From Candidatus Cloacimonadales bacterium (GTDB lineage Bacteria; Cloacimonadota; Cloacimonadia; Cloacimonadales; TCS61): a DNA stretch of 47,100 nt. The notes below the pieces were generated by a model. It was not told the origin of the DNA, ran no database searches, and saw nothing but the letters and a program-made list of their open reading frames with translations. The DNA is taken from the NCBI GenBank assembly GCA_030656075.1, contig JAUSOT010000235.1:1-47100 (forward strand), given 5' to 3'. Below are positions 1 to 8,102 of the stretch, one piece after another (position 1 is the stretch's first letter; every line of letters starts with the position of its first letter). The position numbers were made by a program, and so were the translations under genes.

Positions 1-894
1 CGCAATGATTTCCGGTATTTTTGAAGTCGTACCTTCGCCATATTTTGCGATCATTTCTTTTACTAATTTTCTTAGGTTCGAACGAGTGAGTTTAAAATTA
101 TCATCTTGAAGTTCTGTTTTGAAAGCCTTTCTGAATTCAGCTGGATCGGTGAGAATGATGAGCGAGGGAGCAACTTCTTTGGTAACTTCAAAAAGTTTCT
201 GAGATAATTCCCGGCATTCTGCCAGTTCCGAATAACGCATTGTACGAATTGCATGTTCCAGAGTGCGGGCGTTAAAGGACATGCCAAGCTGAGACTGAGT
301 AGCCAGGCTGAGAGCATATCTGGCATCTTCTTTAGCCCAGCCTTCCAGGGTGTTTTTCGCCCGATTCATCTTGTCGGATGTGCCTTTGGCTGCAGCTTCT
401 TCAGTTTGTTTAGCCAAATCAGGATTGGTCGCAAACTGGTGATCAATAAGCTTTTGCAGATTTCGCAAATAGAAGTCATTTTGGAATGCAACTAATTCTT
501 GGAAGACTTTCTTATCATCATCGTTGAATTCTGCAGGACTAACAAAATCACCCTTTAATGTAATGTATCTTTGTGATTTCTCGGTGTAAGCTGCTCCGAT
601 GCGGCGTGCTTCCAGTTCTTCCAGAGCCAGTCGTGAAATCTGCAGAATATCGAAATTGAAGTAGGCATGTTCAGCCACAGAGTGATGACTCATGCCAAAG
701 ACAATAGCCTGGTTAGAACGGCGTGCTTTCTGCACCTGTTCTCTTGCTTCTTTCCGCAATTCGGGCACATCACGCGGATCACGGCTGATACGGGCATAAG
801 CAGCGGAAATGGTTTCGGGAGTGGCTATCGTGTCTTCCGGTAATTTATCGATCAAATTTTTATCTATGTTGAATCCGGCTAAAGTTACTTTCAT
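1..894 (-). CDS. thyX: ThyX-like flavin-dependent thymidylate synthase, 3' end beyond window
   Basis: An open frame of 298 codons runs from an ATG at 894 (SD AAGGAA about 9 nt upstream) to the window edge without a stop, so the C-terminus is missing. Two blocks match the ThyX fold: SVAEHAYFNFDI (residues 72-83), like the family's H-S-P-F-E-H-hydrophobic strand, and a later block with ARYAL, NARTLEH and ELAECREL, like the ARY..NARSL..F helix. ThyX makes dTMP from dUMP with methylene-THF, FAD and NADPH. The signature RHRxxSxNExSxRY reads RRIGAAYTEKSQRY (97-110): R97, E105, S107, R109 and Y110 are kept, but the second position, the following Arg, the Ser and the Asn are changed. It is therefore a divergent member and its activity is inferred, not certain. 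Confidence 0.68.
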   Translation of the reverse strand, partial: MKVTLAGFNIDKNLIDKLPEDTIATPETISAAYARISRDPRDVPELRKEAREQVQKARRSNQAIVFGMSHHSVAEHAYFNFDILQISRLALEELEARRIGAAYTEKSQRYITLKGDFVSPAEFNDDDKKVFQELVAFQNDFYLRNLQKLIDHQFATNPDLAKQTEEAAAKGTSDKMNRAKNTLEGWAKEDARYALSLATQSQLGMSFNARTLEHAIRTMRYSELAECRELSQKLFEVTKEVAPSLIILTDPAEFRKAFKTELQDDNFKLTRSNLRKLVKEMIAKYGEGTTSKIPEIIA

Positions 895-969
895 TTATTA
901 TTCCTTAAAATACTAATCTTCATTTAAAATATTTTTCCGCCTCATCCGTCTTCGAGTTCCTCGAATCCA

Positions 970-1050
970 CCTTCTCCAGCGGAGAAGGATAATGTATTTA
1001 AAGATTTTAAAGGTTTCTCCCTTTCCTTTGGGGAGGGCGGGGAGGGGCAA
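970..1050. repeat. Intergenic hairpin modules
   Basis: Between thyX and the oxidoreductase lie a perfect hairpin, CCTTCTCC-agc-GGAGAAGG (970-988), and a G-rich element (about 1016-1050) built on CTTTCCTTTGGGGAGGG and followed by GGGGAGGGGC. The second belongs to the same family as elements near 9.6, 29.0, 34.5 and 34.75 kb. It lies just past the stop of the upstream minus-strand gene and could end transcripts, though no clear T-tract is present. Confidence 0.6.
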
Positions 1051-1053
1051 ATA

Positions 1054-2823
1054 TTATATTCCCAACTTCCTTTTCGTCTCTTCCGTCGGAATGCCATTAT
1101 CATCCCAGCCACGAACTTCATAATATTCATTCAGCATTTTATCAAGCTGCACCACCCGATGGCGGGAAGAGCCTTCTTCCAATTCTTCTGTCAAAAATCT
1201 TGGTGGTAGCATATCATCTTTCCTGCTGAAACCTGCTTTGGAATTGAATTCCCTTTCCAATGTGTAAATGCGTTTCCCAACTTCCAGCAATTCTTCATCC
1301 GTAAAATCCAAACCGGTAATTACATTCATCATTTCCCGAAAAGTGGATATACTCATGGCAAACTGCAGAAAACGACAAAGCACCATACTATCCACCGCAG
1401 CTGATATATCCTGCAGAAGCGCTACAATTTCAGCTTTTCCTTCCGCCGAATATCTATCAATATTCATAGGTGAACCAAGAATTTCCGGTGCGATTGCATA
1501 AGCTCTCATGTGGCAGCCGCCTCGATTGGAAGTTGCAAATGCCAAAGCCTGACCTTGCACACCGCGCGGATCGTAAGCCGGAAGTTCCATTCCTTTCACC
1601 TGCATTGCCAGTTCAGGCTTGCCGTATTTTTCAGCCAACCGTTTGGAACCCAAAGCTAATTCAGCTCCAATTCCACGTTTGTAAGCAATATCTTCCACCA
1701 ATTTTTCCAAGATGTCAGCATTTCCCCATTTCAATTCATGCGGGAATGCGCCTTTTTCATACAATTCCATAGCACAGCCAATTGTATTTCCGGTTGTAAT
1801 AGTATCCAATCCCAGTTCGTTGCATAAATAATTCGCTTCGGTAATTTTGCTCAGATCGTTGATTCCCAATTGAGCACCGAAGGCCCAAACTGTTTCATAT
1901 TCCGGTCCTTCACCTTCTTTGTTTTCGGTTTTGGTAGAGCGTCCGCAAGCAATAGGACAATGGAAGCAGGCACTTCTTTTCTGTAATAAAACCTCCGTGA
2001 TCTTCTCTCCGCTGATACCTTCCGCATCGTTGAAAACACCACGTTGAAAATTTTCAGTGGGCAGCATACCATGCGCATTGATCACGTTTACCAGGACTGA
2101 TGTTCCCAGCAGATTTAAGGATTTCCCGGTAACAGGATTTTTATCGATCAGCCTGTCGATTTTAGTAAGAAGTTCTTTTAATCCATCAGGATCGGCAACA
2201 GGGATTTCTTTCGTTCCCAAGGCAACGATCGCTTTCAGGTTTTTGGAACCCATCACGGCTCCCATGCCGCCACGCCCGGCAGCGCGGTCTTTATCGTTCA
2301 TTATCGCAGAATAAATCACCTGATTTTCTCCAGCCGGACCGATGCTGGCAACCGAAGCTTTGGTGGAATATTCTTCCTGCAAAGCATCGCGAGTTTGTTG
2401 TGTGTTCTTTCCCCATAAATGGGAAGCATCTTTTATCTCGATTCCATCATCTGTGATGAGCAGATAAACCGGTTTTTCGGCTTTGCCGATAACGATGAAT
2501 CCGTCCAATCCTGTTTTCTTGAGCTGATTGCCAAAAACACCGCCCGAACTGGCATCGCAGATCGTGCCGGTTTGTGGAGAACGTGAAATAACCAGGTAGC
2601 GACCCGCTGTGGGAATGAGCCCGGTGACTGGCCCGGTGAGGAAGATCAGAGCATTTTCAGCAGAAAAGGGATCGATATCGGTAGCGCACATGTCGGAATA
2701 AAGCTTTACTCCCAATCCACGGCCGCCGAGATATTTTCTGCGGATTTCATCACTGATTTCCACGATTTCCTGTTTGCCATTAGAAATATCTATTTTTATT
2801 ATTTTATTCATCCAGCCAAACAT
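1054..2823 (-). CDS. aor: Aldehyde:ferredoxin oxidoreductase (tungstopterin)
   Basis: This 589-residue protein matches the whole-length AOR family (about 600 residues). It oxidises aldehydes to carboxylic acids and reduces ferredoxin, in the cytoplasm. The N-terminus has the typical GGRGLGVKLYSD segment. The [4Fe-4S] ligands appear as C286-x2-C289-x3-C293 (ACFHCPIACGRS) plus the distant C483, closely matching the spacing in the Pyrococcus enzyme. The block after it, GPEYETVWAFGAQLGI, is the cofactor-binding region. The start at 2823 is set by a strong GGAGG 5-6 nt upstream. No partner ferredoxin or cofactor gene is next to it. A tungsten-dependent aldehyde oxidoreductase fits an anaerobic fermentative lifestyle; its substrate cannot be read from sequence. 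Confidence 0.93.
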   Translation of the reverse strand: MFGWMNKIIKIDISNGKQEIVEISDEIRRKYLGGRGLGVKLYSDMCATDIDPFSAENALIFLTGPVTGLIPTAGRYLVISRSPQTGTICDASSGGVFGNQLKKTGLDGFIVIGKAEKPVYLLITDDGIEIKDASHLWGKNTQQTRDALQEEYSTKASVASIGPAGENQVIYSAIMNDKDRAAGRGGMGAVMGSKNLKAIVALGTKEIPVADPDGLKELLTKIDRLIDKNPVTGKSLNLLGTSVLVNVINAHGMLPTENFQRGVFNDAEGISGEKITEVLLQKRSACFHCPIACGRSTKTENKEGEGPEYETVWAFGAQLGINDLSKITEANYLCNELGLDTITTGNTIGCAMELYEKGAFPHELKWGNADILEKLVEDIAYKRGIGAELALGSKRLAEKYGKPELAMQVKGMELPAYDPRGVQGQALAFATSNRGGCHMRAYAIAPEILGSPMNIDRYSAEGKAEIVALLQDISAAVDSMVLCRFLQFAMSISTFREMMNVITGLDFTDEELLEVGKRIYTLEREFNSKAGFSRKDDMLPPRFLTEELEEGSSRHRVVQLDKMLNEYYEVRGWDDNGIPTEETKRKLGI

Positions 2824-2858
2824 TTTGTCCTCCTTTTCTTGACCCGTTCAAACCTTCG

Positions 2859-2900
2859 TACACCCGAGTCGGGTTTGCTCGCAAACTCGACTCGGGTGTA
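2859..2900. repeat. REP hairpin, copy 1 (downstream of RAYT gene)
   Basis: A 42-nt near-perfect palindrome with arms ACCCGAGTCG / CGACTCGGGT and an inner stem GGTTTGC / GCAAACT closing on a 2-nt loop. Its 36-nt core (2862-2897) is identical, in the same orientation, to the copy at 3497-3532. The two copies bracket the transposase gene, as expected for REP elements mobilised by a RAYT. Confidence 0.85.
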
Positions 2901-2906
2901 AGTGAC

Positions 2907-3482
2907 TCAAAACAAATACTTTCGGATATATTCTTCTGTTTGCAGATAATCATATTCTTTCATCATTACAGAATACATCTCTGACGTTAAACCGTTATTT
3001 ATCAATATCTCATTACAAAAGATCGAACCATTTCTTTTGCCGATCCACTCCAAAAAATTTGAGTATTGCCAAGTTTCCAATTCGTTGACTAAACTTGCTT
3101 TTTTGGGATTAAAATGAATATACTGGCAAAGTTGTAAAGCATAAGCATCATTTTCAACGATTTTGTGTTGTAAGGGATTTCGGAATAATCGTCCTTTTCT
3201 GTTATATTTTTTATTATATATTTGAACATATCCGGCAAATACATCATTGAATATTCTGAAAACAGGTTTGTCGGAATCCTGCCTGATAAAGAAATGAAAG
3301 TGATTTGGCATCAAACAGTAGGCAAAGATAGAAGTAGGATATAATTTTATTTTTTGTTTTATTTTTTTCAAACAGAGTAAATAGTCTTCATCTACTCTGA
3401 ACAGATCAAGATTGTCTATAGAATGGTTATAAATGTGAAAATAGGTATCTTCGCGAAAACTTTCTTTACTACATCGCATCAT
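2907..3482 (-). CDS. REP-associated tyrosine transposase (Y1_Tnp / RAYT)
   Basis: This 191-residue HUH-type single-strand transposase shows the HUH pair in MPNHFHFF (H61 and H63) and a helix with the nucleophile candidates in GYVQIYNKKYNRKGRLFR (Y85 or Y89, by family pattern). It ends with QYIHFNPKKASLV, typical of IS200-like RAYT proteins. Such enzymes cut and move REP hairpins and are usually domesticated, single-copy genes. Identical hairpins lie 6 nt after the stop and about 10 nt before the start, so gene and substrate form one unit. The frame is intact and about the family's usual length. Confidence 0.9.
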   Translation of the reverse strand: MMRCSKESFREDTYFHIYNHSIDNLDLFRVDEDYLLCLKKIKQKIKLYPTSIFAYCLMPNHFHFFIRQDSDKPVFRIFNDVFAGYVQIYNKKYNRKGRLFRNPLQHKIVENDAYALQLCQYIHFNPKKASLVNELETWQYSNFLEWIGKRNGSIFCNEILINNGLTSEMYSVMMKEYDYLQTEEYIRKYLF

Positions 3483-3492
3483 TTCTCACCTT

Positions 3493-3536
3493 TTCAACCC
3501 GAGTCGGGTTTGCTCGCAAACTCGACTCGGGTTGAA
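3493..3536. repeat. REP hairpin, copy 2 (upstream of RAYT gene)
   Basis: A 44-nt palindrome with outer TTCAACCCGAG / CTCGGGTTGAA arms and the same 36-nt core as copy 1. It lies between deoC and the transposase gene. The outer flanks differ from copy 1, so the shared element is the core alone. Confidence 0.85.
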
Positions 3537-3546
3537 ACCACTTTTC

Positions 3547-4377
3547 CTATTCATAAAATTTATTATATTTATCACGGTGCGGACAATTCATACATTTCTT
3601 TTTATAATAGGCATAAACGCCTTTGGGTAATTTACTCATATCAGCAGAGCGCACCGGGCAGATATGACAGGGAATTTCCGGTTCCAACCAGGCTTTGGGT
3701 GCAAATTTGAGCATATCCGTTCCTTCCACAATAGCTACACCTGCACTGGTTCCCAATCTGGAAGCTCCAGCTTCGATCATGCGGATAGCATCTTTCAGAC
3801 TATTTATCCCACCTGCAGCTTTTACTCCGATATTTGGTCCTACGGTTTCCCGCATCAAGCGCACATGATCTTCAAACGCGCCAAAAGCGCCAAATCCGGT
3901 CGAGGTTTTCACAAAATGCGCTCCTGCTTCCACGCAAAGCTGACAGGCTTTCACGATCTCTTCATCTGTCAGATAGCACGTTTCAAGAATAACTTTCACA
4001 TGCGACGGCGCACTGGCAATCACTACCCGGCGGATATCTTGCAGAACGAAATCGTAATTTTTATCACGTAAAGCACCCACATTGATCACCATATCTATTT
4101 CTTCGGCACCTTGTGAAACTGCTTTTTTAGCTTCAAGTGCTTTTATCTCAGTCGTGCTCATTCCCAGCGGAAAGCCGATAACCGAACAGACGATCACATC
4201 CGAATCTTTCAACTGCCCATAGGCGTAATTCACATAATACGGATTTATGCAAACTGAAATGAAGCCGAACATCTTCGCTTCATCACAGAGATTCTTGATC
4301 TTTCCCTGTCCGGAACTGGATTTCAATTCGGTGTGATCGATCATTTTGGCGATCTGTTCTCGAGTATATTCTTTCAT
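3547..4377 (-). CDS. deoC: Deoxyribose-phosphate aldolase with CxxC...CxxC tail
   Basis: A class I aldolase that splits 2-deoxyribose-5-phosphate into glyceraldehyde-3-phosphate and acetaldehyde in deoxynucleoside breakdown. Visible family residues are D95 (EIDMVINVGAL), the Schiff-base lysine K157 (FVKTSTGFG) and K186 (GVKAAGGI). I place the start at 4377, behind an AGGAG about 9 nt upstream. A longer frame to 4554 only reads through repeats. The 276-residue protein is longer than usual (about 220-260): after the barrel it carries about 40 residues with C237-x2-C240 and C262-x2-C265, a likely metal-binding knuckle of unknown role. The acetaldehyde product is a plausible substrate for the nearby aldehyde oxidoreductase, but that link is only an inference. 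Confidence 0.92.
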   Translation of the reverse strand: MKEYTREQIAKMIDHTELKSSSGQGKIKNLCDEAKMFGFISVCINPYYVNYAYGQLKDSDVIVCSVIGFPLGMSTTEIKALEAKKAVSQGAEEIDMVINVGALRDKNYDFVLQDIRRVVIASAPSHVKVILETCYLTDEEIVKACQLCVEAGAHFVKTSTGFGAFGAFEDHVRLMRETVGPNIGVKAAGGINSLKDAIRMIEAGASRLGTSAGVAIVEGTDMLKFAPKAWLEPEIPCHICPVRSADMSKLPKGVYAYYKKKCMNCPHRDKYNKFYE

Positions 4378-4398
4378 ATGAAAACTCCTAAATAAACT

Positions 4399-4423
4399 CG
4401 TTACGAAGTTCGTCTTCGTAACG
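4399..4423. repeat. Perfect 10-bp hairpin upstream of deoC
   Basis: CGTTACGAAG-ttcgt-CTTCGTAACG lies about 22 bp before the deoC start. It could shape the 5' leader or be another member of the intergenic hairpin family. Confidence 0.7.
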
Positions 4424-4464
4424 TAAAAACTTCTTTGTGGTTCAAAGACAAACTTTGGAACGAG

Positions 4465-4799
4465 AGATAAACACCCCCCGGCTAAAGCCGTACCCCTCTG
4501 TATCTCGTTCCTATGTTCCACGTTGGAACGCAGCTTCTCCGCTCCTGCGAACACTTATTTCTAATTCACACGCAGAGCGTGGAATACAGGTTACAACGCA
4601 GAGCATTGTAACCAGATAAACACCCCCCGGCTAAAGCCGTACCCCTCTGTATCTCGTTCCTATGTTCCACGTTGGAACGCAGCTTCTCCGCTCCTGCGGA
4701 CACTTATTTCTAATTCACACGCAGAGCGTGGAATACAGGTTACAACGCAGAGCATTGTAACCAGATAAACACCCCCCGGCTAAAGCCGTACCCCTCTGA
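4465..4799. repeat. 149-bp tandem repeat, about 2.2 copies
   Basis: Copies start at 4465, 4614 and 4763 (the last broken off at about 4799) and differ by only one base where compared (GCGAACACTT against GCGGACACTT). Each unit joins smaller modules: CCCCCCGGCTAAAGCCGT, GTTCCACGTTGGAACGC, CTCCGCTCCTGCG, CACGCAGAGCGTGGAA and TACAACGCAGAGCATTGTAA. The same modules recur, diverged, near 9.63-9.78 kb and 42.06-42.17 kb. The whole deoC-rlmN gap is filled by repeats and holds no gene. Confidence 0.9.
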
Positions 4800-4818
4800 T
4801 AGAGGGGAATTCTAAAAC

Positions 4819-5841
4819 CTAATAATTCCCAGCCAACTGGCCACAAGCTGCTGCAATTTCTGCCCCTCTGCTCTGACGATACGTTATCGCTGAACTGAGT
4901 TTTTCCATCGCCTTCATAAAATGCTCTACATCTGCATTAGTAGGTGATTTATAAGGCAATCCAGCTACTTCGTTCCACTTTATCACATTCAATTTACAGG
5001 ATATATCTCCCAGGAATTTCAATAGAGCTTTCACATCTTCCTTTCCCATATTAAAATCCTTGATCATCACATATTCAAAGGTGATGCGGAAGGCAGTTTC
5101 TTTCCTGAAACTGAGAAGAGCATTCTTCAGTTCTGCCAACGGATATAATTTTGCCACCGGCATCAGTTCTTCTCTTTTTTCCTGGATTGCAGAATTCAAA
5201 GAAACCGCCAGTTTCACTTTCAAATCACTCTCTGCCAGTTTTCGAATACCCGCAATTATACCGCAGGTGGAAATAGTAATGCGGCGGGGACTGAAACTGA
5301 AGCATTTTTCATGCTGCAGGATTTGAATAGTTTTCAATACATTTGGCAGATTGTCCAACGGTTCACCCATTCCCATGAAAACAATATTGGTAAGTTTTTT
5401 ATCTTTCAGGATTCTCTTTGCCAGGTAAACCTGGGCAACGATCTCCGAAACTTTCAGATTTCTTTTCAGACCAAGAGATGCAGTAGCACAGAATTTACAA
5501 CCTCTTGAACAGCCAACTTGTGAAGAAATACAGAGCGTAGTTTTTCCCAGATTGGGAATGATCACCATCTCGATCAGGTTGTTATCAGCCAGTTTCAATA
5601 AATATTTGCTCGTTCCATCTCCGGCTTTTTTTTTCTTAATTATTTCAGGAAGTCTGAAATCGAAGATCTGAATAATCTTTTTTTTGAAATCGGCAGGCAG
5701 ATTCGTCATCTGTTCCGGTTCGATAATCAGGTTGGGATAAATCCAGTTTAAAAGCTGATCAATGCGGTATTTCTGTATTCTTTCTGCGAGCAGCAGGCTG
5801 GCTATTTCCTGCGGCAATAGATCAAGGATGTGATCTTCCAT
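4819..5841 (-). CDS. rlmN: 23S rRNA (A2503-C2)/tRNA (A37-C2) methyltransferase RlmN
   Basis: A radical SAM enzyme that methylates C2 of A2503 in 23S rRNA and A37 in some tRNAs. The cluster motif C111-x3-C115-x2-C118 (GCSRGCKFC) is intact, as are C104 (TTLCISSQ), the SAM-binding GMGEPLDN, and the catalytic C333 in AACGQLAG near the C-terminus. The length of 340 residues is normal. It overlaps the end of the PSP1 gene by 20 bp, which points to translational coupling. The upstream SD is weak, which fits coupling. Confidence 0.96.
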   Translation of the reverse strand: MEDHILDLLPQEIASLLLAERIQKYRIDQLLNWIYPNLIIEPEQMTNLPADFKKKIIQIFDFRLPEIIKKKKAGDGTSKYLLKLADNNLIEMVIIPNLGKTTLCISSQVGCSRGCKFCATASLGLKRNLKVSEIVAQVYLAKRILKDKKLTNIVFMGMGEPLDNLPNVLKTIQILQHEKCFSFSPRRITISTCGIIAGIRKLAESDLKVKLAVSLNSAIQEKREELMPVAKLYPLAELKNALLSFRKETAFRITFEYVMIKDFNMGKEDVKALLKFLGDISCKLNVIKWNEVAGLPYKSPTNADVEHFMKAMEKLSSAITYRQSRGAEIAAACGQLAGNY

Positions 5842-6655
5842 TTTTCTTAAGTTTCTTAAATTCTTCTAGCGTGATCGTCTCTCTTTCCTCATCTTCCGAG
5901 ATCAGATTTACTTTATTGTTGTAGTAATCATTTTTGATCACAAACATCTTTTTGCCTTTATATTCAATCATCTCTTCTATGTTTGGAAAGCCTTCCGATT
6001 GTTGCAGATAGAAATCTTCTTCATAATGCAGGCAGCAGAGCAATCTGCCGCAGGGCCCGGATATTTTGGAAAGATTGCTGAGAAGATTCTGGTCTTTGGC
6101 CATCTGGATGGTTACCTGGTTGAATTTTTTCAGGAATGAACAGCAGCAATAGTTTTTGCCGCAAATCCCTAATCCCCCGTAACGGCGTGCATCTTCCCTG
6201 CCGGACGTCTGGTGCAGTTCGATCCTGGTTTTAAATTCGGTAGCGAGTTCCCGCACAAATTCCCGGAAATCTATCCGACCGTCCGCCGAGAAAAAGAAAG
6301 TCAATTTATTGCCGTCCAATTGATAAGCCGTATCGAGCAGTTTCATTTCAAACGGATGCTTTTTCACCAATTCCAGGAATTTCGCATGCGCTTCCTTTTC
6401 TTTCTTTTTCACCAATTCCAATTGCTTAAAATCTTCTTCCGTAGCTATGCGGGTTATCTTGCTGATATCCCCTTTATCCATTTTTGTATCCAGATCTTCA
6501 TTTGAAATCGAGCAGTTTATCACCTGCCCGATATCTTCTCCACGTTCAACTTTGGCGATCACATACATATCGGGTTCCAACGCCAGTTGTTTGGAATTAG
6601 AATAAAATCCCGTACGTTCGGAACGGAATAGCAGTTCAACAAATTCAAGCATCAA
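5822..6655 (-). CDS. ricT: PSP1/RicT (YaaT)-family protein
   Basis: A 277-residue cytoplasmic protein of the PSP1 C-terminal domain family. The cysteine core GICGKNYCCCSF (C165, C170-172) and SGPCGRLLCC (C202, C207, C208) is the family hallmark. In Bacillus, RicT/YaaT forms an Fe-S-bearing complex that promotes RNase Y-dependent mRNA processing. No RicA or RicF partner is visible here, so the same role is only an inference. It sits between the GlmU-like gene (60-bp gap) and rlmN (20-bp overlap), in a likely three-gene operon. Confidence 0.88.
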   Translation of the reverse strand: MMLEFVELLFRSERTGFYSNSKQLALEPDMYVIAKVERGEDIGQVINCSISNEDLDTKMDKGDISKITRIATEEDFKQLELVKKKEKEAHAKFLELVKKHPFEMKLLDTAYQLDGNKLTFFFSADGRIDFREFVRELATEFKTRIELHQTSGREDARRYGGLGICGKNYCCCSFLKKFNQVTIQMAKDQNLLSNLSKISGPCGRLLCCLHYEEDFYLQQSEGFPNIEEMIEYKGKKMFVIKNDYYNNKVNLISEDEERETITLEEFKKLKKNGRSHP

Positions 6656-6715
6656 ATCTCCATTTATCTTCCGGTTTAATCACCGGCAATTTTTTTCAAT
6701 CAAAAACCTAAGCGA

Positions 6716-7939
6716 CTAGTTTTTTCCAAAAACTATTTGGTGGATATTACTGTAAAGCTCTTTCTCGTTTACTGTGAACGGTTGATTTCTTCTCGCTTTA
6801 ACAGCCTTCGCTGTTTCGCAGAATTTATCGATTTCATGTTCGATCAAAGTGGACATCGTTCCCCAGCGAAAGGAAGGAACATGATTGATTATCAGATCTC
6901 TGCCGAACAAGTTGCAGTCAACACCGATCACGGCTCCGATATTGATCGTACAATTTATCCCGGTTTTGGAATGATCTCCGATCACGGTTCCCACAGACTG
7001 CTGCTTTGTATCCACTTTTTTATTTTGAGGATAGAAGAACATGGACACGTTTCCATAATCATTTCTCAGGTCGCTGTTGTTTGTATCTGCTCCGATGTTG
7101 ATCCATTCTCCCAGGTAACTGTGTCCCAGAAAACCGTCGTGCTGTTTGTTTGTATATGCTTGAATGATCGTTTCTTCCACCTCTCCGCCAATTTTGCAAT
7201 TCGGTCCGACGGAGGTTCCTTCATAGATTTTTGCTCCAATTTTGATGACAGAATTTTTGCCGACATAAACCGGTCCCACCAAAACAGCATTCGGCATTAT
7301 CTTCACATTTTCATCCAGAATTATGGGTCCTTCCGTCGCATCCAAAACCACTCCCGGAGCGAGTTTGGTTCCTTCTCCCAACCACACGTTATAAGGATTG
7401 ATGACCGTTGTTCCCTGTTCCGTTTCGAAATAGTTATCCTTATCATAAAAGAAATCCTGAAAATCGCGTTCGATATATTTGGAATTAGCGGCGATCAGTT
7501 CCCAGGTGTAATTCCAGGTAGATTCCGGTTCCCACTTTATCTTTTCCAGTTTGGCAGGAAGAGCGGCAATTTCTTCAGACGATATTTTTTGTACTTCCGG
7601 TTGAGTTCGGAAAGCCAGCACTTCCTTTTTATGAACCAGACAAGTATTTTCATCAAGATTATTGATAGCTTCCACCAATTCGTCATCGACCTTCAATCTG
7701 CTGTTGATGAAAATCGTATCTTCGTTGGAAAGAAGATTTATGATCCATTCCGGATGGCGTTCCCGATAGATTTTTTCCAGAGAAGAAAAAATGATCAAAT
7801 TAGTCTTATCCAGTTCAAAGTAGGCACTGATCCTCTGCCGCAGTTTGAGAATACCGACTCGCAGATCACCGGTTGATCTTGTCAGCGTGAGCGGGAAAAA
7901 ATTCTCCCATTTCTGGTCATCAAAAATAACGTATTTCAT
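6716..7939 (-). CDS. Alternative GlmU: sugar-1-P nucleotidyltransferase/acetyltransferase
   Basis: A 407-residue protein with an N-terminal domain starting MKYVIFDDQKWENFFPLT and containing LTRSTGDLRVGI, followed by a left-handed beta-helix (about residues 190-360) with hexapeptide turns such as IILDENVKIMPNAVLVGPVY. This matches the Bacteroidetes-type GlmU, proposed to make UDP-GlcNAc for peptidoglycan and LPS. The start at 7939 has GGAG 6 nt upstream; the frame extends 12 codons further without an SD. The classical GlmU pyrophosphorylase GxGxRxxP loop is absent, as is normal for this branch, so the exact sugar is inferred from family. Confidence 0.85.
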   Translation of the reverse strand: MKYVIFDDQKWENFFPLTLTRSTGDLRVGILKLRQRISAYFELDKTNLIIFSSLEKIYRERHPEWIINLLSNEDTIFINSRLKVDDELVEAINNLDENTCLVHKKEVLAFRTQPEVQKISSEEIAALPAKLEKIKWEPESTWNYTWELIAANSKYIERDFQDFFYDKDNYFETEQGTTVINPYNVWLGEGTKLAPGVVLDATEGPIILDENVKIMPNAVLVGPVYVGKNSVIKIGAKIYEGTSVGPNCKIGGEVEETIIQAYTNKQHDGFLGHSYLGEWINIGADTNNSDLRNDYGNVSMFFYPQNKKVDTKQQSVGTVIGDHSKTGINCTINIGAVIGVDCNLFGRDLIINHVPSFRWGTMSTLIEHEIDKFCETAKAVKARRNQPFTVNEKELYSNIHQIVFGKN

Positions 7940-7952
7940 TTTTTCTCCAGTT

Positions 7953-8100
7953 AACCTTGTCAGGGATTCTTTCAAATTTACTTCACGCTTGTCCCTGCCA
8001 AGGTTTCTTTCACATTTTTCTTATAATATCTCTTCAGCGTTAAGCCCTAACCTTGACATTGCCAAGAGCAAGACTTCCTGAAAGAGGCGATGGCAAGGTT
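7953..8100. repeat. Two related AACCTTG...CAAGGTT hairpins
   Basis: Arms AACCTTGTCAGGGA (7953-7966) and TCCCTGCCAAGGTT (7992-8005) pair with one mismatch. A second pair, AACCTTGACATTGCC (from 8049) and GGCGATGGCAAGGTT (to 8100), pairs with two. Both lie between the transglutaminase-like gene and the GlmU-like gene, and the second lies directly after the transglutaminase stop. A similar ACCTTGAAATTGC / GCAATTTCATGGT pair occurs near 18.07-18.12 kb. Confidence 0.7.
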
Positions 8101-8102
8101 AT

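Noticed and set aside
4378-4554. N-terminal extension of deoC by 59 codons
   Set aside because: It reads through the 4399-4423 hairpin and the 149-bp repeat; the ATG at 4377 has a good AGGAG and the family's normal N-terminus.
6737-7876. Long 379-codon plus-strand frame opposite the GlmU-like gene
   Set aside because: It is antisense to a well-supported gene, has no recognisable motifs and is rich in Phe/Ile/His as expected of a shadow frame.
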